Shown: piece by piece, positions 39,772 to 52,728 of the stretch
Numbering within the stretch: position 1 is the first letter of the stretch
How the letters are laid out: every line of letters starts with the position of its first letter
Origin: Lota lota
Lineage: Eukaryota; Chordata; Actinopteri; Gadiformes; Lotidae
Length of the DNA: 64,000 nucleotides
Direction: 5' to 3'
Assembly: GCA_026745465.1 (NCBI GenBank)
Contig: JACYXH010000136.1
Location: 5,001-69,000, forward strand
Program-made: the position numbers and the translations under genes
Notes under the pieces: model-generated
Told to the model about the DNA's origin: nothing
The model's database searches: none
Seen by the model: the letters and a program-made list of their open reading frames with translations, nothing else

Positions 39772-39795
39772 GGGGGGGGGGGGGGGGGGGGGGGG
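39772..39795. repeat. poly-G (24)
   Basis: Uninterrupted G run. Confidence 0.97.
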
Positions 39796-39999
39796 CAGAC
39801 CCTGTTCATCTGCCAATATGGCACCAGCCTGAGTGATGGGCACATGGCAATGTCCCTAATGATCACATTATAATGATTCGCTGACGGGAGGAGAGCGATA
39901 GATCGTCACCCGGGGTTCAGTTAAATAGGGATCCTAATGATTTGCTCGCAAACACCCTCCCCTATTTCACTCCATCTGCTGGCTGGCTAGAGCGGCCGC

Positions 40000-40108
40000 T
40001 CCTCCTCCTCCTCCTCCTCCTCCTCACCATCATCATATCTGATGGAGGGAGCCACTGGGTGTCACTCTCTCTCTCTCTCTCTCTCTCCCTCTCTCTCCCC
40101 CTCTCTCC
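40000..40108. repeat. (CCT)n and (CT)n
   Basis: CCT triplets at 40000-40024, then CT with CCCTCTCT variants at about 40064-40108. Confidence 0.95.
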
Positions 40109-41869
40109 CCCATCGCTCCATGCACTGCACACATCTTGTCACCCATACATGTATCTATATTTCATGCGCCTACCTTTTAGGCCCTGGGCTGGGTGCTGTA
40201 TGCCTGGGGGTACTTGATTTCTGCCATCCCCAGCTTTCAGTGGGAGGGGGGATCAAGTCGTAATCATGGGGTTGTGTAGCAGAGCTTTAGCAGCGGGTGT
40301 CCTACATAGCAACATCCCAAGTGGCTCCGGTTTCCGCAGCACTCAGCGAAATGAAGACTACCGCGTGACCTCTATTTTTATCAGATGCTCCGTTCCCCCT
40401 GTCTGCCTCTTCGGGGTCCACTTTTTAACCTGCTAAGAGATAACAAAAGAAAGAAATGAGAAAAAGAAGCTGACATGTTACAATTTATGTAAAACAATAC
40501 AGACATATATGCCCTCCATAGCCCATAAATAGAGACTATTGTAAGCCCAATTCTTATGCGGCTTCACTCAAAACCCAAGGCTGCAGCGTGCAGTCGCTGG
40601 CAAGAGATTCAAGTGCAAATAGTCTGTGTGATCAAATAACAGCTCTAAATATATCCAGGGGATCTTCTAGTTAATTAACTTCAAACTTCGGATCGAATAA
40701 AAACGTCTGCAAAAGTTTGCCTGTCCTCTAAAATAACTTTGAGTATAAGATATTTATGTGTAGCAATGTGTAATACGGACCTACAGTATATATTTTACTC
40801 GGGTACCACTGTATCTCTCAATCTTTCACTTTCCTTTCCAACAGCACCAGGGAACACTTTCCCCCCGCCAGTGGATTTAATTATGGGTTGGACTTGATTC
40901 AGCGCCCATCCCCTCAATATTATTTTATCTCATTTAGGGGAGGGGGGGGAAATGAAAGGTGGAAAAAAACACCAAGTACTTTGGTAATTTAAGAGAGTGT
41001 TAATGAGTGGCTGCTGACCTTTCTCGGCCATCCATCATGCCATAACGCAGGGAGAGGATCCCTTTTTCCAATCTGCTTCATTAAAAACTTTCTATTACAT
41101 TTAAATATGACGCTATGTATCAGGGAAATTAATAGAGTTTCCCCCGAATGCTTAATTCATCCCTTATGGTGTTAAAATCCTCCTTGAACATTTCAAACCG
41201 CATTGATTTTATGGGAATATTATTTAGGAAGACAGAGGTGCTTAAGAGTGGGGCGGAACAATAAAATGTGTTCAAAGAAACCCTCGAGACGTTCTGTCAC
41301 ACGTGCCGAATCTACATCATGGTGCTTTAATGACTTTGTCATTTGATATACAGACCGTGTATGGTTGAAGGAAAAACAAACCAAGTTCATTTTATATTTC
41401 TGTTTGAATGTCTAATGGGCCGAGGTTGAAGGTCCACAGAGCAGTTAACCTTGCACGGCAGAGTCCTCAACATTCACAGTGCGGTGCATTACTGGGTGAA
41501 CCGTTCAATAGCCCATATGATATCTGGAAATAGAAGCAATCGATTAAGCAAGCAAGCAATGCTCAACAGCGATGTGGCTACATTTGACATTGATTCTGTG
41601 AAAAGATTTGATGTAACTGCAGTTCTTCTGTGACACTCCATGACCTCAAATGAATAGATTAACTTAGTGCAAACTATGTGTGTCAACATGACACATCCTG
41701 GATAAGTGTTCCTCTCGGACACCTGTGTTAATCCTTCCAATTAGGGGATATGTACAAGTAGTATTTCTACTGCGAGACCCCTAGACCCATTGAAAACCTC
41801 TATTCAGCACATTTTAAGCATTTAATTAAAGTTAGCTCATCTCTCTTTTCTTCTGTCTTTTCGTTTTTC
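40109..41869. other. unique intergenic sequence with a candidate conserved element
   Basis: TTAATTAA lies at 40671-40678 and 41822-41829. The 41000-41250 part is repeat-free, with GGGAAATTAATAGAG and a run of ATTT and TTAAA cores, and is the best conserved-element candidate here. No gene is recognised. Confidence 0.35.
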
Positions 41870-42168
41870 TGTGTGTGTGTGTGTGTACGTGTGTGTATGT
41901 GTGTGTGTGTGTGTACGTGTGTGTGTGTGCGTGCGTGCGTGTGTGTGTGTGTGTGTGTGTGTACGTGTGTGTGTGTACGTGTGTGTACGTGTGTGTATGT
42001 GTGTGTGTGTACGTGTGTGTGTGTATACGTGTGTGTGTTGGTGTGTGTGTGTACGTGTGTGTGTCGGTGTGTGTGTGTGTGTGTACGTATGTGTGTGTGT
42101 GTGTACGTGTGTGTGTACGTGTGTGTGTACGTGTGTGTGTGTGTGTACGTGCGTGCGTGTGTGTGTCT
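41870..42168. repeat. (GTGTACGT)n / (GT)n compound array
   Basis: About 300 bp of GT with ACGT inserted every 8-20 bases. Confidence 0.96.
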
Positions 42169-43345
42169 TGGCGACGGTTAGATGGGGGTATACACACACG
42201 TAGAAACAACAGTGGACTGTTATGAAACAACTCATTGCATGCATGCTTTCCCCCTCTTTTGCGACATCAAATTACCATTTCCCCCATTTGCAGCCATCTT
42301 CTTCAAACGGTCGTCAGACTGGGGGGAAAAAAGACGGAAAGAAAAGAAACTGCCTCTATCGCCAAACCAGATGTGTGCAGTTAGTGTGTCAATCCAATGC
42401 CCCCAAACTCTTCCTAGGCGATATGGAAAAGTGCGCGAGGGCAAACGGTGAAGTCAGAGATTCCCCGCGTCCCACCTCGTCATAAATCACCGCGCGGCAG
42501 CGCAGAATAAGAAGCTTCTGGAGACGGGGCTCTTGGCACGGCACCCAGCGCCGTTCATCAGCTCCGAGAAACGACACAAAAATACATCAATAACTACATT
42601 CAATAATTAAAGACACACATGTTCCAATCCATGAAATAAATCGACGCTCACTACTGCTGTACCCCTGTAACCCCTGGCCTCATGCTAGCTCAACATTAGC
42701 ACGAATGTCAGCCCCGCTCCGTGAGTAAAAGGCCACAATCTCTCTTGGTTTTATCCCAGGTTTTTATTACTGCCATGGCCTTTTTCAAACGTCTAATAGG
42801 ACAGATATTGCCACATTCCTTGACGAAACCTAAAGGGGCCGTTGGAGGAAGGAGAAGGCAGCGCTCCATCACATATAATGATGGCGACCTCACTGAGCGG
42901 CAAAACAAACGCAGAATACCGCATTTACACAGACGTTTGCCATTTTGAAAAGATTTAAGGTTCAAGGTTGGACGTCTGAGGACGAATCCCGCTCGAAGTC
43001 CAACACTTCCTGCGCCGCAGAGAATAAACGCACGAGACGGGGTCACACTCAGCCCAAACAAATGGCCCTTTATCACAAATATGTGAATGTACTTTATTTT
43101 CCGCCATTTCTCTAGCGCTCCACCGTGACAGCAGGGGCACCGGGAACGCTCCCACCGCTGTGGATAAGAACGAGAAGGATGATCTCACAGAGGATCCACT
43201 CTACATGAGCCAACCTTTAGCCTGCACCCCTAAAATGACTGCTGTTTTTCATTTCCCTTCAAGAGCCCTGACGGCCATGGCAGTAATGGCACTGATGAAT
43301 GCCAGAATAAACAGACGTTGGGAGACAAGACAACCAAGAAGATAA
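42169..43345. other. unique intergenic sequence
   Basis: Mixed composition; open frames on both strands are short and unrecognised. Confidence 0.5.
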
Positions 43346-43461
<116 letters not shown>

Positions 43462-44501
43462 GGGGAGAGGATCGCCGGCAGTTTTGAATTCAACCAAACG
43501 TGGAATTGATCTTTTCATGGGAATAGGCCAATTCAGTGTTCAGACAAACGATTCGTCTTATGTTTCTGCTTTGTTTTAGTTTGACTGTTGTTATGGTGAT
43601 TGTACCGCCACAGACCATGTGAAATTGGACAGTTGTATAGGGCTCTCAATTGATCTTTTCCTGGCTATGTCTCTCTGTCCCTGTCTCTCTTTTTCTCTAT
43701 ACATCACTCACTGCTCGGTCAATGTAGGTATAGACAATGCAATGGCTTTTACCTTAAAAAATATATAAATATACATTATGTAAACTATTTAGAATAAAAA
43801 ATATGCAATCATTAAAAATTACAAATGACAGCATTATGAAAAAAGAAGGATTTGTCCACTTAATTGATTCCCCCTAAATTGTGATTCAATGTGATAGCAA
43901 ATGAAACCACTGACTGTTATAGTGGTGCCACAGCCTTTGCACTAGCCAAATGGAACGCCAACCCTGTACAGCTCTACTATACTATAGATACGATCAATTG
44001 TACATATATTTAGCTTTTATTTAAACTTGAATACATTTTATACTTTTTTGAATACTTTTATTGTTATACTTGATTTGACTTTATACTTTCAAATTAGATT
44101 TGTTTATTTTACTTACCCTGCATTGTTGAGGAGAGCTCAGAACTCAATCATTTCATTGCCAGCAAAGATCTTGAACTTGACTGGTGTGCGTGACAAACAC
44201 CATTCAACGAGGAATGTCTGCAAATAAAAGAGACAATAAGACAAGGTATAAGGACAAAAGTTTAAATAAGAGTTATAGTATAAATAATATACTTTCAAAG
44301 TTATAGTCAGCCCCAGCTAAAAAAAAATTTGTATGTTTAATTAATTTGCCATTGTTTGTTTGTTCAGTATCTTCCACTGTAGTCTATCTACAAGCAGTTT
44401 GAAAATAGGGTTATTAAGGTGCCCAAATCAGGCTAGCTGTTTTTAAAAGTAAAAATGTTCACTTGGCAGCACCAAAGCAATTAATAATATTTGTGGCAAC
44501 A
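43462..44501. other. AT-rich unique intergenic sequence
   Basis: TTAATTAA lies at 44337-44344. No gene is recognised. Confidence 0.5.
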
Positions 44502-44560
44502 CGCACACAAACGCACACACACACACACACATACACACACACACGCACGCACACACACAA
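44502..44560. repeat. (CA)n, imperfect
   Basis: CA run with CGCA and CATA interruptions. Confidence 0.95.
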
Positions 44561-45060
44561 AGGCGCCCATGCAAACAAACACCTCATTGCACTCACCATA
44601 TGCGGCCGGGGAACAGGCATCCCCAAAGCAGGAGACTGTGGTGGTACTGACAGTCGAAGGGTTGGTGTGCGGTACATGCAAAGCATATCTTAGGTCCACG
44701 TCGACTTTTGTTAGGTTTGCTAATGTGTGGACACAACATGGACAAGCACACATTGCTATGTTGATGTTTACGGCAATTACGAACAAATATTTTCCCCCCA
44801 AAAAATTTCTTTGAAAAAGTTTAGGATAGGATTCCTGATAATTATTTGTTCTTGCGGCAACTTTTCTACAGAGACATCGGGTGGTTACGTTTACGGAATA
44901 ATTTACAACAAAATGATACAATTACCTTCATGCGAATAAGGCCATCAAAGAGAGTGATTGAAGTGATTGATATCGATTCTTGACCTTGTGTCTGACCTTC
45001 GTTTTAATCTGCTTTTGAAATGTGAACTGCGGAGGGAAATAAGACGGTGACATGCTCCGG
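44561..45060. other. unique intergenic sequence
   Basis: Nothing is recognised. Confidence 0.5.
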
Positions 45061-45490
45061 CTTTAGTTTCTGGAGAGCGGCACAATATGACAATTTACAG
45101 TTAGCATTAATATTCATGCATTCCTATCAGCTGTCTGGTTTCATAAATAAGTGCAGCCGTGTCAGCGCCGGTGTAGATCACCTGGATAAGTCGCACTTTG
45201 CAGAAAAAGGTGCACTTAAAAGAGCTTTGGGAATTAATTTGGGAAAGAGCTAATCAGCCGGTCAGCCGAATAAGTCAGTGTCACATTCGATCGATACGCT
45301 TTGTAAAATCAACTCATTTAATTCATAAATGATCTTATATAGATCAGGCCACCAATTAAACAATTAGCATACATTTAGCAATTAATTAATTTGACCATAA
45401 ATCACTGCATTACGGTGGGGATTTGAGGCCAGTGAGTGAGCAGACGGCTAGGCTGGCATCAGGGCAGTACATCATGCCTGGGGAGTGCAG
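45061..45490. other. candidate conserved non-coding element
   Basis: Repeat-free and AT-rich with many homeodomain cores: CACCAATTAAACAATTAGC, TTAATTAA at 45382-45389, GGGAATTAATTTGGG and CATTAATATTCATGC. The densest such stretch upstream of pbx3. Confidence 0.35.
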
Positions 45491-45597
45491 ATTGTGACAC
45501 AGCTAGATTTACCGTGCGAAAAATCAATGCAATTAGGAGAGAGGCTGGAAGCTGGCCTGGGGTCCAGCATAGTATTTAGGAGAGTTTAGACAACTCA

Positions 45598-45745
45598 CAC
45601 ATGCATGGACACACACTTTCATCTACACACACACACACACACACACAAACACACATGCATAGACACACTTACACACAGAACAAAACACAAACGCCACACA
45701 CATACTCATATACACACGCATGTGTGCAGAAACAACCACACACAG

Positions 45746-45779
<34 letters not shown>

Positions 45780-45792
45780 ATACACACACAGT
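45598..45792. repeat. degenerate (CA)n
   Basis: CA-rich with many interruptions, perfect only at about 45741-45772. Confidence 0.93.
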
Positions 45793-46668
45793 CTGTTTGT
45801 CTTTCATTTATTAAATAAGATTGGTCATTGCACATCTTAATTTCCGAAATGTCAAAACGTGCTATTTGTGAATTAAAACGTATTTTGTAGCAAGGGGATC
45901 TTAAACGTGTGTCACAACTGCACTGAGCCTTCACAATGCATTTAGCCTGCACTTCAGCCTAAATGACAGTATCTTCACTTTATTTCTCTACAACCAAATC
46001 ATTCTTCAAAGAACGTACAAAACACACAGACACACCAGCATTGGAAAATGCAACAGATACATCACTGTGTTAAGAGATTTTGCCATCAACAAGCATATAG
46101 TGTCACAACTTTGTAAATTGTTTTAAATACGAAAATGTCGTAGGAAAGATATAATTTCATTCATAATACTTTTTTCATATATTCACAAGTTTCTTACAAT
46201 TACAAGCAATACTTGTGTCATATATTAGGTGACATGTCTATGTGTCCAGTGTGAGTTTATTTAAGTTATTTTTTTTTAAGTGAACTTCTTTCACATAGTT
46301 AGAAAGAAAAAATTACAGATTTTCCCCAACGGCTCAATGTAGTTCTTCCCATTCTTCTTCTTCCTTTTTTTACAGCAGAGGAAACATGTAGAAGGTTGAG
46401 ATGTTGTTAAGTGCTCATGTTAGAAGTGTGGACAGCCTGGGGCCAGCGCTAGCCTTGAGGCTCTCCATCCAGGCCTCCGCCGTCTCATTTGTCTGTTCAG
46501 AGGTCAGCCCGAGATGAAAGCCCTTCTGTCCGATACCCACTGACCTACGCAGGGTTTGGCATCCTCGCATCTCACCTGTCCTCTAACCCCCCCCCCTTCT
46601 CCCTCCCCCTCCATCCCACTGTCTCACCCCCCCTCACACGCTCCTCCAGGTCTCCAGGCCGTGTCAAA

Positions 46669-46669
<1 letters not shown>
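45793..46669. other. unique intergenic sequence
   Basis: T- and A-rich patches near 46260-46310 and a C-rich patch at 46587-46630. No gene is recognised. Confidence 0.5.

Positions 46670-46700
<31 letters not shown>
46670..46700. repeat. poly-G (31)
   Basis: Uninterrupted G run. Confidence 0.98.
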
Positions 46701-46701
<1 letters not shown>

Positions 46702-47433
46702 GCCATCAGTTAGCCTGGAAGTGGACGTGCAGTGGAGGCCTTCATAGCGCTGTTGTTTACACGCTGCGGTTTGTTTTGACATTGACTTCCTTGGCGGTGA
46801 CTGTGCTTCCTGTCCGGACATCTTGTTTTATGTACTGGTGTGTTTCTTCAGAAGCGTGAATCAAGAAAGGTGACCAGTGTACTGACCAATCAACTGCGTT
46901 GTGTTCATAAAAACTTTGAAGAGGATTGCAGAGTAAACTCATTTTGTTTTGTTCATGGCATTCCTTGATGACACCCGCGGTAACCACCCCATAATTTGCC
47001 TAGTCATGTTTTTTATGCAATTGACTGAATATCGTTTCTTATTATGACATGACATAAATACCTACGAGTATGGTGTGACATAGGAAACTTTATATAACTA
47101 CAGAAAACATATAATAAATCCAAGTATATAATTTCTATTCAAGTGTTTATATAGTCTATGTTTTGGAAGCTATCTGGAAGCTATCTGTCTGATCATATCA
47201 CCTGCCCAGGTGAATTAATAGTAATTAGTGGAGACTGAGAATCTCCCTTTCAAAATGAATCAAAAGAACGTTTGACATCCTCCCTCCGAGCCTATGAGTT
47301 TCGAGATATGTTTTTTTTGTTATCTATGTTATCTATCTATGTTGTCTATTGTCTTCTACGATATTATTTCTGAGTATCCTTTCAGCAGCTTTTATTTATT
47401 TATAAATCGTTCTTTTTTTTGCTCTCTGCTCTA
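46701..47433. other. unique AT-rich intergenic sequence
   Basis: Nothing is recognised; a short TATC patch lies near 47320. Confidence 0.5.
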
Positions 47434-48005
47434 GCAGGGGCCTCTCTCTCCCCTCTAGCAGGGGCCTCTCTCTCCCCTCTAGCAGGGGCCTCTCTCTCCC
47501 CTCCAGCAGGGGCCTCTCTCTCTCCCCTCTAGCAGGGGCCTCTCTCTCCCCTCCAGCAGGGGCCTCTCTCTCCCCTCTAGCAGGGGCCTCTCTCTCCCCT
47601 CTAGCAGGGGCCTCTCTCTCCCCTCTAGCAGGGGCCTCTCTCTCCTCCCCTGTAGGGGCCTCTCTCTCCCCTCTAGCAGGGGCCTCTCTCTCCTCCCCTG
47701 TAGGGGCCTCTCTCTCCCCTCTAGCAGGGGCCTCTCTCTCCCCTCCAGCAGGGGCCTCTCTCCCCTCCAGCAGGGGCCTCTCTCTCCCCTCTAGCAGGGG
47801 CCTCTCTCTCCCCTCTAGCAGGGGCCTCTCTCTCCCCTCTAGCAGGGGCCTCTGTCTCCTCCCCTGTAGGGGCCTCTCTCTCCCCTCTAGCAGGGGCCTC
47901 TTTCTCCCCTCCAGCAGGGGCCTCTCTCCCCTCTAGCAGGGGCCTCTCTCTCCCCTCTAGCAGGGGCCTCTCTCTCCCCTCTAGCAGGGGCCTCTCTCTC
48001 CTCCC
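47434..48005. repeat. 24-bp minisatellite, about 24 copies
   Basis: The unit contains AGCAGGGGCCTCTC followed by TCTCCCCTCT. Variants are CTCC for CTCT before AGCA, and a CCTCCCCTGTAGGGG version seen three times. Because 24 is a multiple of 3, the minus strand stays open for 97 codons of an EREAPARG-type repeat; this is not evidence of a gene. Confidence 0.97.
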
Positions 48006-48436
48006 CGGCATTCAAGCAGGGACCGAACGGTGGCTCGTCGTCAGGGATAACGGGCCAGAGTAGATGAACGGTGTCAGGTAAAGTGCTGGGAGAGACGTTT
48101 AATGTGTTTTATATCAACGTGTCTGAATTGTCCGGGAACACTCGAATCACTCAGTGTCGAGCGGATGTGCTGTAATGAGACTCTCCTCCTCTCATCCGAA
48201 GACACGCGTCTCCTTGCTGTCACTCCGGCTAACGGAGGGTAGCAACACGCGGGGAGAAAAAAAAGGAGGAGAGGTGGAAGACGAAGCTTTCGAGTCTTTT
48301 GAAGCGCCCGGTTACATGTGATCTAGCGCTAGCCGCGTTAGCTGGGGAGCTCAATCCCGCTCAGACGGGATTATTTTATGGCGTTGTCTCTGTGAGTGAG
48401 TGGGGGTAGTGGTGGTGTGTGTGTGTGGAGGGGAGT
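48006..48436. other. unique intergenic sequence
   Basis: CpG-containing mixed sequence; no gene is recognised. Confidence 0.5.
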
Positions 48437-48456
48437 GGGGGGGGGGGGGGGGGGGG
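48437..48456. repeat. poly-G (20)
   Basis: Uninterrupted G run preceded by GT-rich sequence. Confidence 0.97.
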
Positions 48457-49412
48457 TCACACTTAAGAGCTCCTTCAAACATCTGGAGTTTTAGAACATA
48501 AATTATCCAATGAGGCAGCGCGTTTGGATTGAGACATTCGCACACGGTTCACAGCGTCTTTGCATGCCACACAGATGTTTGGCTTCGTAAGTAATATCAA
48601 AGCCAAGAGGAAGTCAACAGATTTCGCGCTATTGTTATTTAACGTGGACGCCAGAAAGTCTCTTACCCACCATTTGGACAAAATAAATGGGGAAAAAATA
48701 CAACTGTATTTTCTTTTACAATATCTATGTTTGAGTGTTGGTAATAAAACACCATTTGGGCTGTGGCGACGCAGCCTGGACTGATGCTGGCTGAAGCAGT
48801 GGTTTCTTTTCACTTTGAGACACCCATTGTTTTGTCAGATCGTTGGTAGCCAGGGATGAACTGCATCAGTGGTGGTGGAGTGGGGGGGGGGGTTCATATG
48901 GTTGATGTCTTGTTATTAACATTGAGGTCAGCGGGACTAGGAACGTGTGTGTGTGTGTTTATGTTATTTTTGCATGTGTTTGTGCTAATGAGTGCGTGGG
49001 TGTGTAGGTGAGCGTGTGTGTGCGTTTGTGCATCTCTGGGTGTGAGTGCTGGTGAGCATGTTCAGGTGGAGGCTGGGAGGGTGGTGGAGGTGGAGGGTGG
49101 CCACAGCACAATGGCCTCCCTTTGCTTGTCACAATGGGTGAAGCCAGGACTTTGAGCGTGAAAGGGTGGGGTGAGGGTGTAGCTCTAATTATCTCCACCT
49201 GGGCCCGCTACGATGGGAGGAGGCCTGGTGATGAAGCCATCAGCTGTCTTCTTCACTCTGGCACCACCAACACTTTGGATACATCTGTGTCTTATTTTCT
49301 TTTCTGGAACAATCAGTCCGGCAGGCTAAGCAGGCATGACCGCGCTCTGGCGTGGAGCTGCGAGGTCTCTGGCAAAGTTCTAGAAGGATGAAGAGGACGA
49401 GCAGTGATGCAA
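48457..49412. other. unique intergenic sequence
   Basis: G11 at 48882-48892 and a degenerate GT-rich stretch at 48945-49050. The small frames at 48475-48813 are unrecognised. Confidence 0.5.
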
Positions 49413-49448
49413 GGGGGGGGGGGGGGCGGGGGGGGGGGGGGGGGGGGG
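49413..49448. repeat. poly-G tract (14 + 21)
   Basis: Two G-runs separated by one C. Confidence 0.97.
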
Positions 49449-49470
49449 ACTTGGCTGGGAGTGCACTTAT

Positions 49471-49770
49471 GTGGGTGTGTGTGGGTGTTTTTGTGTTTGT
49501 GTTTGTTTGTGTGTGTGTGTGTGTGTATTTGTGTGTGTGTTTGTTTGTGTGTGTGTGTGTGTGTGTGTGTGCATGTGTAGGTGTGGGTGTGGGTGTGTTT
49601 GTGCGTTTGTGTGTGTGTTTGTGTATTTGTGTGTGTGTGTGTGTGTGTGTGTGTAGGTGTGGGTGTGGGTGTGTTTGTGCATGTGTGTGTGTATGTGTGT
49701 CTGTGTGTGTGTGCCAGAGTTTGCCTTCTCCGCTCCCTGAGATTCAGGCTGGGGGGGGGGGGGGGGGGGC
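49471..49770. repeat. degenerate (GT)n with a duplicated GTAGGTGTGGGTGTGGG segment, and poly-G
   Basis: GT-rich to about 49715. The GTAGGTGTGGGTGTGGGT motif appears twice, near 49578 and 49652. G19 follows at 49751-49769. Confidence 0.94.
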
Positions 49771-50443
49771 TGGGGGGTTAGTGTGTGTGTCTTGGACCTG
49801 GAGATGCTGTGTTTGTATGTAAAAGAAACGGGCACTGGATGTGGGAGTGTTTGTGAAAGCAGGGTGTGATTGTAACAAAGCGTTGCGACATGTGTGAGAT
49901 CAGATAATTGTTTTCTTTAGTTGACACACCGAATATTTGTTCCGTTTTTTTTACACGTTGTGTTTATTCTGTTTTCAGCCCTGGGTGTTTGTGGTAACCA
50001 ACTGTTGTGATTCTCAGCATTGTCTCCCCACCCCACCCACCCCCCCACCCCCCCACCCCACCCCGCTCAACACACCTTGGATAGAAAAAGGCTCATCATG
50101 TTTTCAATATTGTCGCTTCTGATTAGACGGAGAGATCTTAGGTGCCTTGTGCGGAACGTCACGCCCGTTTACAGGCGATGACCAGATACGCAGCCCACAA
50201 TGGCGTCCATGTAAACAATCACATCTGTTTAAACCCACCTGCTACCCACTCTTTATTAGCCTGGAAACAACGGCCCAGAGAAAGTTCTGTTCATCCATGA
50301 CCACATCCCAGTAAACACTCCAGCCTTGCAAAACCCACGACTTGGAGCGCCTGCTAATTAACCCAGATTTCTAATGACTGTCAAACCAGTGTTATTCCCT
50401 CAAAGAATATGCAGCGTTGCCTTTATGTGATTTCTATCTGTTG
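49771..50443. other. unique intergenic sequence
   Basis: CCCCACCCC patch at 50027-50065. No gene is recognised. Confidence 0.5.
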
Positions 50444-50600
50444 TGTACACACACACACACAAACACACACATACACAAACACACACATACATGTACTGTA
50501 TATATAAACTGTATATATAAATAGAGAGAAAGATAGAAAGAGAAAGAAAGAGCTAGAGATTTATACATAGTTTTGTAGATGTGTATATATAGAGAGAGAT
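50444..50600. repeat. (CA)n, TATATAAA and GAAA-rich cluster
   Basis: CA at 50444-50491, two CTGTATATATAAA copies near 50496-50522 and a GAAAGA-rich stretch to about 50560. Confidence 0.9.
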
Positions 50601-50665
50601 TAATCGTCTTTGTTTTCATTGTTTTTTGGTTGTTTCCTCTCTATCCCTTGAACCCTGCCACCCTG

Positions 50666-50850
50666 TGTGCGTGCATGTGTGTGTGTGTGTTTGTGTGCGT
50701 GTGTGTGTGCACACTCGTGCGTGCGTGTATGTGTGTGTGTGTTTGTGTGAGTGTATGTGTGCACACTCGTGCGTGCGTGCATGTGTGTATGTGCGTGTGT
50801 GTGTGCATGTGTGCGCGTGCGTGTGCGTGCTTGTGTGTGCGTGCGTGCGG
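50666..50850. repeat. degenerate (GT)n / (GTGC)n
   Basis: GT tract with a repeated GTGCACACTCGTGCGTGCGT segment at about 50707 and 50759. Confidence 0.94.
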
Positions 50851-52687
50851 AGTGTACGCAGACAGTGTGAGTGAAGACGGAAGGGAAGCGTGGGGGGGGG
50901 GGGCTGCTACCAGAATGATCACTATCATTAACATTCACTGTGGCGGGGGTGGGTGGGGGGAGGAGGGTGGGGTGGGTGGTTCACTTATCATCCCTAACTG
51001 GAGGGACATGGCAGCCATTACGAGGCGTCTGCAAGGTGGAGCGCCATGATACATATTGCATGGTGCCACAATGGATTTATGTATTCAGTAACAAAAGAAA
51101 AGTCTAATGAAAAAATACAGAGGGCCATCCTTTATATGGCCCGGCTCCACTCCAACTGAGGCCACCACGCCCGCTGGGGAGGGGGGGGGGGGGGGGGGGG
51201 GAGAGTGGGATGGAGGGGAGAGGAGGGGGAGGCAGGGGGGGTTAGGGTCGGGTGGGAAGGGGGATTCCACGTGGTGGTTTTTTGCTCTCCTGTCACTCAA
51301 GCCCTGGACGATGTTGGGGGGGGTGGGGGGGGGGGGGGGTCCTTATTTCCTGTCCCCCAGGTCAGGTGTGATGATGCAGGGAGAAGGGAATGGTTTGGGG
51401 TATGAAGGAGATAACACGACTAGGGATAGTCCTGGACCCACTGAAAATGTTTTAGTGGACCTTTGAATCCTTCAATGATACATCCTTGGGCCTAGATGGT
51501 TTCTATTAAACAAGTAGACATTAGACTTTAAAATAAACGATGTTACGCAATGGCTGTCAATCGATCGACAATGAACAAGGGCAGATAGTAGTTTATTGTT
51601 GTGAACAAGAAAGTAGAAACTAGACCTGGAAACCTCAACAGGGTTTCGGGATAGCAAAGCACCAAACAGATGCTTGGTGAACGATATTTGTGGTGGAGTT
51701 TCTACCAGTAGAAAGTCCCCCAGACCAGTAATAACCTAATTGGAGAGGAGCCTCTAACTGGTTCCTCTGTGTCCGTGGGTATTAATAGAGTCCATAATGG
51801 ACCTGGGTGTGATGCTATCATTCATCTCTGCTCAGAAACACTCCAGGTTCAGCTCTCTGCTCATTTTCCTAATGATGTTCTTGTTTTAGGTATGTTTTCT
51901 CTTTAAGGTTTGTAGGATTCCTGCTTAATGGACACTATTCATCACAGGTTCCCTTTTTTACCCCAAGTATGTCACACAAACTTGTGTGACATAACAAATT
52001 GCCAAAATGAAAGGCTTTTCAACCAGGGAATTGGTTTATTCATCAACCCTAGGAGGAAAAGAGCAAGAAAAGCGAAGCAACAATGATCAGTTCTTATCAC
52101 TGTTATACCTGGGTCAATCTCCTCAGGTGTTGTTGATGAGGTCCTTTATCTTGCTCTTGATTAGCTTAGCTTAGCTTAGCTTAGGTGATTGGCTCCTTTT
52201 CTTTATTCACGACTTGGTCGCAACTTGTTTGATGAATCATCCTTTGTGATGTCGATTAACAAAAACTATTTTTTATTGTGATTGTCGATCGTCCTCAAAG
52301 GGCCGCATAGCGCTGTTCTTGTTGTTTAATTGTGCTCGTCGGGGGAAACATATCCTAAACGCTAGCCCTGGGTTCTTCCTCAGTCCACGTCTCCATGTTG
52401 GTCGATTTGCTCTCTGGCCGTTGACCAACAGAAAGTGCCACTGGTTTTTAACCACTTGGTTCTCCCCCCGTCCGCCGTCGGGAGCTCGTGGCTCGCTGGC
52501 AAGGCTGCGCACCGCTGGCATAACCCGTCCTGCGGCGGCGCTTAAAACATGTTTCAGCTCTGGAACACAGCTGGCGTCTTGGCCAGCTGAAGACGCGGCG
52601 GGCCACATGGACGTCAGAGGACAACTCAAATGGACTCAAGCTGGGATGATGGGGGCCGTGGATCGGCGCAATATTGTCCACGCAGAG
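50851..52687. other. unique intergenic sequence with G-runs
   Basis: G-runs at 50892-50903, 51181-51201 and 51325-51339, and (TTAGC)n at 52161-52184. No gene is recognised. Confidence 0.5.

Positions 52688-52728
<41 letters not shown>

Noticed and set aside
47434-48005. Possible CRISPR array or coding repeat
   Set aside because: Units are contiguous with no unique spacers and the context is vertebrate. The EREAPARG-type frame follows from the 24-bp period.
48475-48813. A 112-codon minus-strand frame that could be a small gene
   Set aside because: Low similarity to anything known, no upstream signals, and overlapping frames on the other strand are equally long.
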